Source: Candidatus Eisenbacteria bacterium (GTDB taxonomy: Bacteria; Eisenbacteria; RBG-16-71-46; JAFGJU01). From it: a stretch of 64,000 nt of DNA. The stretch lies in NCBI GenBank assembly GCA_026388185.1, contig JAPLKG010000011.1:310001-374000 (forward strand). Direction: 5' to 3'. The notes beneath the pieces were generated by a model, which had not been told where the DNA came from, did not search any database, and saw only the letters and a list, made by a program, of their open reading frames with translations. This document shows positions 61,609 through 64,000 of this stretch, piece after piece. Made by a program: the position numbers and the translations under genes. Positions within the stretch are counted from its first letter, which is position 1; every line of letters starts with the position of its first letter.

Positions 61609-62358
61609 TTGCCCGTCACCGATGGTAACAAGAGAGCCGGCGAGATAAAGGCCGCGGGAAATCTTCCGGGGCACATCGCAATCATAATGGATGGAAACGG
61701 GAGGTGGGCGAGGAAGAGAGGCCTTCCGCGAATCCAGGGACATCGAGCGGGGAGAAAAGGGGTGAGGGAGGCCGTGGAAGGCTGCGTCGAACTCGGCATA
61801 GGGGTCCTCACTCTGTACACTTTTTCTGTGGAAAACTGGAGTAGACCTGAGAGAGAGGTTTCTGCCTTGATGCGTTTTTTGCATCAGACTCTGAAGGAAG
61901 AAAGGGAAGAGCTCAAGAAGAACGGCGTGAGATTGGGAGTGATCGGGCGCGTGTCGGACCTGCCCAAGAGCGTGCAGAGGGTCTTGAACGAAAGTATCGA
62001 TTGTTTGAAAGAAGGAAAGGGCCTCCTGCTGAATCTTGCGCTGAGTTACGGGGGGCGGGCCGAAATAGTGGACGCCGTGAAGAGAATTCTCTCGGAGGCA
62101 TCGGTCGCCGGGACGAGGCCGGAACTGATTGACGAGAAGCTCATCGAGAGCCGCCTCTATACGTCGGGACTTCCGGACCCCGATCTGCTCATCAGAACAA
62201 GCGGAGAGATGCGGCTGAGCAACTTCCTGCTGTGGCAACTCGCTTACTCCGAGATGTGGGTCACCGATACACTCTGGCCCGACTTCCGGAAGAAACACCT
62301 CTTCGAGGCCGTGCGGGACTATCAGAAGCGTGAGCGGCGCTTCGGGAGGATAGATTGA
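61609..62358 (+). CDS. uppS: Isoprenyl (undecaprenyl) diphosphate synthase UppS
   Basis: UppS makes the C55 lipid carrier for cell-wall and LPS synthesis by cis-condensing isopentenyl diphosphate units. Motifs are IAIIMDGNGRWARKRGLPR with the catalytic Asp, GHRAGRKGVRE, YTFSVENWSRPEREV and RTSGEMRLSNFLLWQLAYSE. 249 residues. The start is TTG 61609 after GGGGAGGAGAG. It overlaps cdsA by four bases. Confidence 0.95.
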   Translation: MPVTDGNKRAGEIKAAGNLPGHIAIIMDGNGRWARKRGLPRIQGHRAGRKGVREAVEGCVELGIGVLTLYTFSVENWSRPEREVSALMRFLHQTLKEEREELKKNGVRLGVIGRVSDLPKSVQRVLNESIDCLKEGKGLLLNLALSYGGRAEIVDAVKRILSEASVAGTRPELIDEKLIESRLYTSGLPDPDLLIRTSGEMRLSNFLLWQLAYSEMWVTDTLWPDFRKKHLFEAVRDYQKRERRFGRID

Positions 62359-63218
62359 GCCGAGTAATGGAGGCGATTTCTCGCTCGAAAGAGAACAGAT
62401 CTTTCCGCCTGAGATTCCTCATGGGCGTGATATTCGTGCCGCTGCTCGTCTACCTGGCGCACGTCGGGAAGTTCTTCTTCCTGGGCCTCGTGGATCTGGT
62501 GCTGCTCTTGGGCATACTCGAATTCTATCGCATGATGAGAAAGGCGGGTTATCAGCCGTACAGAGCCATAGGGGCCGGCACGACGCTCGCCCTCACGTGG
62601 TACGTGTACTTCGGGAGCGCGTTTTACTCCAACTTTCTGCTGACCGCGGTCCTGATACTTATCGCAATCCTGGAGCTGTTTCGCGAGGGAGGAAACTTTT
62701 CCGTCACGCACATGGCCGTCACGATCTTCGGCGTGTTTTACGTCGGCTGGTTGGGGACGCATCTCGTTTTTCTGAGAGAGCTGCCGTTGAGGATTGGCCA
62801 ACCGTACAGCGAGGGCGCGAGATACGTCCTGCTGCCTTTCTTTCTCGCATGGAGTTCCGACACCGCGGCCTACTTGGCCGGCAGGTTTTTTGGAAAGACG
62901 AAGCTCATGCCCAGGATAAGTCCGAACAAGTCGCTCGAAGGCTCCGCGGGCGCGCTCATCGCGTCCCCGTTCGTGGCTTGGGTCGCCAAGGTGACGTTCG
63001 CACCGTTTCTCACCACGGTCGATGTCGTCGCTCTTGGGCTCATCTGCGGCGTGGCTTCTCAATTGGGAGACCTCGTGGAATCCATGATAAAGAGAGAGGC
63101 CAGTGTGAAGGACGCCTCGAGTGTGATTCCTGGACACGGTGGATTGCTTGACAGATTCGACAGCCTTCTATTTGCGGCTCCCGCCGTCTACTACTACCTC
63201 GCTATTGCTGTGTTCTAA
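62355..63218 (+). CDS. cdsA: Phosphatidate cytidylyltransferase CdsA
   Basis: CdsA makes CDP-diacylglycerol, precursor of all phospholipids. The protein has about seven membrane helices and the CdsA signature near its end, KREASVKDASSVIPGHGGLLDRFDS, read here in two parts (KREASVKDASS and PGHGGLLDRFDS). 287 residues. TTG 62355 overlaps the uppS stop. The uppS-cdsA-dxr order is the common one. Confidence 0.95.
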   Translation: MSRVMEAISRSKENRSFRLRFLMGVIFVPLLVYLAHVGKFFFLGLVDLVLLLGILEFYRMMRKAGYQPYRAIGAGTTLALTWYVYFGSAFYSNFLLTAVLILIAILELFREGGNFSVTHMAVTIFGVFYVGWLGTHLVFLRELPLRIGQPYSEGARYVLLPFFLAWSSDTAAYLAGRFFGKTKLMPRISPNKSLEGSAGALIASPFVAWVAKVTFAPFLTTVDVVALGLICGVASQLGDLVESMIKREASVKDASSVIPGHGGLLDRFDSLLFAAPAVYYYLAIAVF

Positions 63219-63239
63219 CCCAACCAGGCTGGAACTAGA

Positions 63240-64000
63240 GTGAAAGAAATCGTCGTCCTCGGTAGCACAGGTTCAATCGGCCGGAATTGCCTCGCCGTGG
63301 CGAGGGAGTTTAGCTCGGCCTTCAGGATCGTTGGTCTGGCAACGGGTTCCAACGTTGATGCACTTGCAGAGCAAGTCGAAGAATTCAGGCCCGAAGTCGT
63401 TTCCATTGCACAGGAAGCGGCGGCGGAAGAGTTCTCCAAACGCCACGCTGCATCCGGGCTCAGGGTTCTGAGCGGCACCGAGGGCCTGAGGGAACTTGCC
63501 AGGTGGAAGCGATCCCAGATGATCGTGAACGGCCTGGTGGGAGCAATAGGGCTGGTCCCGACTGTCGAGGCCATCGAGGCCGGCAAGGATGTTGCTCTGG
63601 CGAACAAGGAGTCGATGGTACTGGCCGGTGAGCTTGTGATGAGCCTGGCGAGAGCGCGCGGCTCGACGGTCCTCCCCATAGACAGTGAGCACTGCGGAAT
63701 TCACCAGTGCCTTGTGGGCCGGAGTGCCGGGATAAGACGAATCGTTCTGACCGCCTCCGGCGGCCCCTTTCTCAATCGGGAGCCGGACGAGCTGAGGGAC
63801 GTGACGCCGGAGGAAGTGATGCAGCACCCCGTCTGGAACATGGGGCGGCGAATCTGCGTCGACAGCGCCACGTTGCTCAACAAGGGCTTTGAGCTCATGG
63901 AGGCGAGATGGTTTTTCGGGGTGGAGCTCTCGAGCCTTGGGGTTCTGATACACCCTCAGTGCGCGATTCACGCGATGGTCGAGTTTGCTGACGGAACTGC
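63240..64000 (+). CDS. dxr: 1-deoxy-D-xylulose 5-phosphate reductoisomerase (3' truncated)
   Basis: DXR commits carbon to the MEP isoprenoid pathway, supplying the UppS substrate. From GTG 63240 the frame is open to the window edge (about 253 codons). Motifs are the NADPH loop VLGSTGSIGRNCL, LANKESMVLAGE, the metal site PIDSEHCGIHQC, LTASGGPF, HPVWNMGRRICVDSATLLNKGFELMEA and IHPQCAIHAMVEF. Cys replaces the usual Ser in SEHC and HPQC, which I regard as variation. The C-terminal domain lies beyond the window. Confidence 0.95.
   Translation, partial: MKEIVVLGSTGSIGRNCLAVAREFSSAFRIVGLATGSNVDALAEQVEEFRPEVVSIAQEAAAEEFSKRHAASGLRVLSGTEGLRELARWKRSQMIVNGLVGAIGLVPTVEAIEAGKDVALANKESMVLAGELVMSLARARGSTVLPIDSEHCGIHQCLVGRSAGIRRIVLTASGGPFLNREPDELRDVTPEEVMQHPVWNMGRRICVDSATLLNKGFELMEARWFFGVELSSLGVLIHPQCAIHAMVEFADGT

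Overview
The window is a 64 kb piece of a chromosome from an uncultivated-looking, fairly GC-rich diderm (Gram-negative) bacterium. The diderm reading rests on a type IV pilus operon ending in an outer-membrane secretin and on a lipid A-type acyltransferase. DUF3467 and DUF5683 proteins, the rpsU-mutS2-dnaG-rpoD arrangement and a selenocysteine system point loosely to the FCB-like candidate phyla; I cannot name the phylum from sequence alone. Housekeeping genes are nearly all on the + strand, tightly packed, often overlapping by 1-4 bases, and use many GTG/TTG starts.

Layout. 1-3.7 kb: pilMNOPQ. 3.9-13.5 kb: rsmD, coaD, a zinc-ribbon protein, a GlcD-like flavoprotein, a LeuC/LeuD-type dehydratase pair behind a consensus promoter, obg, a HEAT protein, dprA, a DUF362-ferredoxin protein and an LpxL-like acyltransferase. 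13.5-16.8 kb: DUF3467, a GAF-domain histidine kinase with a response regulator, tRNA-Phe and tRNA-Thr. 16.8-20.8 kb (minus): aromatic amino acid decarboxylase, a histidine ammonia-lyase-like enzyme with an unusual Ala-Cys-Gly cofactor triad, and a RarD transporter. 21-24.9 kb: glmM, glmS, ridA. 24.9-26.1 kb: selD, which itself contains an in-frame UGA read as selenocysteine, followed directly by tRNA-Sec. 26.1-30.6 kb: DUF5683, lepA, lepB, dnaJ.

30.6-38.4 kb is an accessory island between dnaJ and rsmE. It holds a copy of the dnaG-tail/rpoD-head junction fused to the body of a diverged sigma-70 paralog whose -35 recognition helix has lost the canonical residues; an Mrr-like nuclease; and a two-gene module of a small membrane protein plus a 1181-residue CHAT protease-STAND NTPase-TPR protein with nearly identical 120-bp TPR repeats. 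Two diverged leader sequences (repeats A and B) precede the two halves. I regard this island as the most interesting part of the window.

38.4-46 kb: rsmE, then the macromolecular synthesis operon rpsU-mutS2-dnaG-rpoD from a near-perfect promoter, tRNA-Met and tRNA-Val, and a strong terminator. 46.2-47.6 kb: zinc-ribbon coiled-coil protein and RNase HI. 47.6-50.7 kb: a second accessory patch (broken NTF2-like gene, small membrane protein, DUF3795, membrane protein, arylamine N-acetyltransferase, HigBA toxin-antitoxin with a palindromic operator). 50.9-51.4 kb: RNase P RNA, then a degenerate 17-bp repeat array. 51.6-57.7 kb: recJ, rel, dtd, maf, mtnA. 57.8-64 kb: rplM-rpsI, then rpsB-tsf-pyrH-frr-uppS-cdsA-dxr, the last cut by the window edge.
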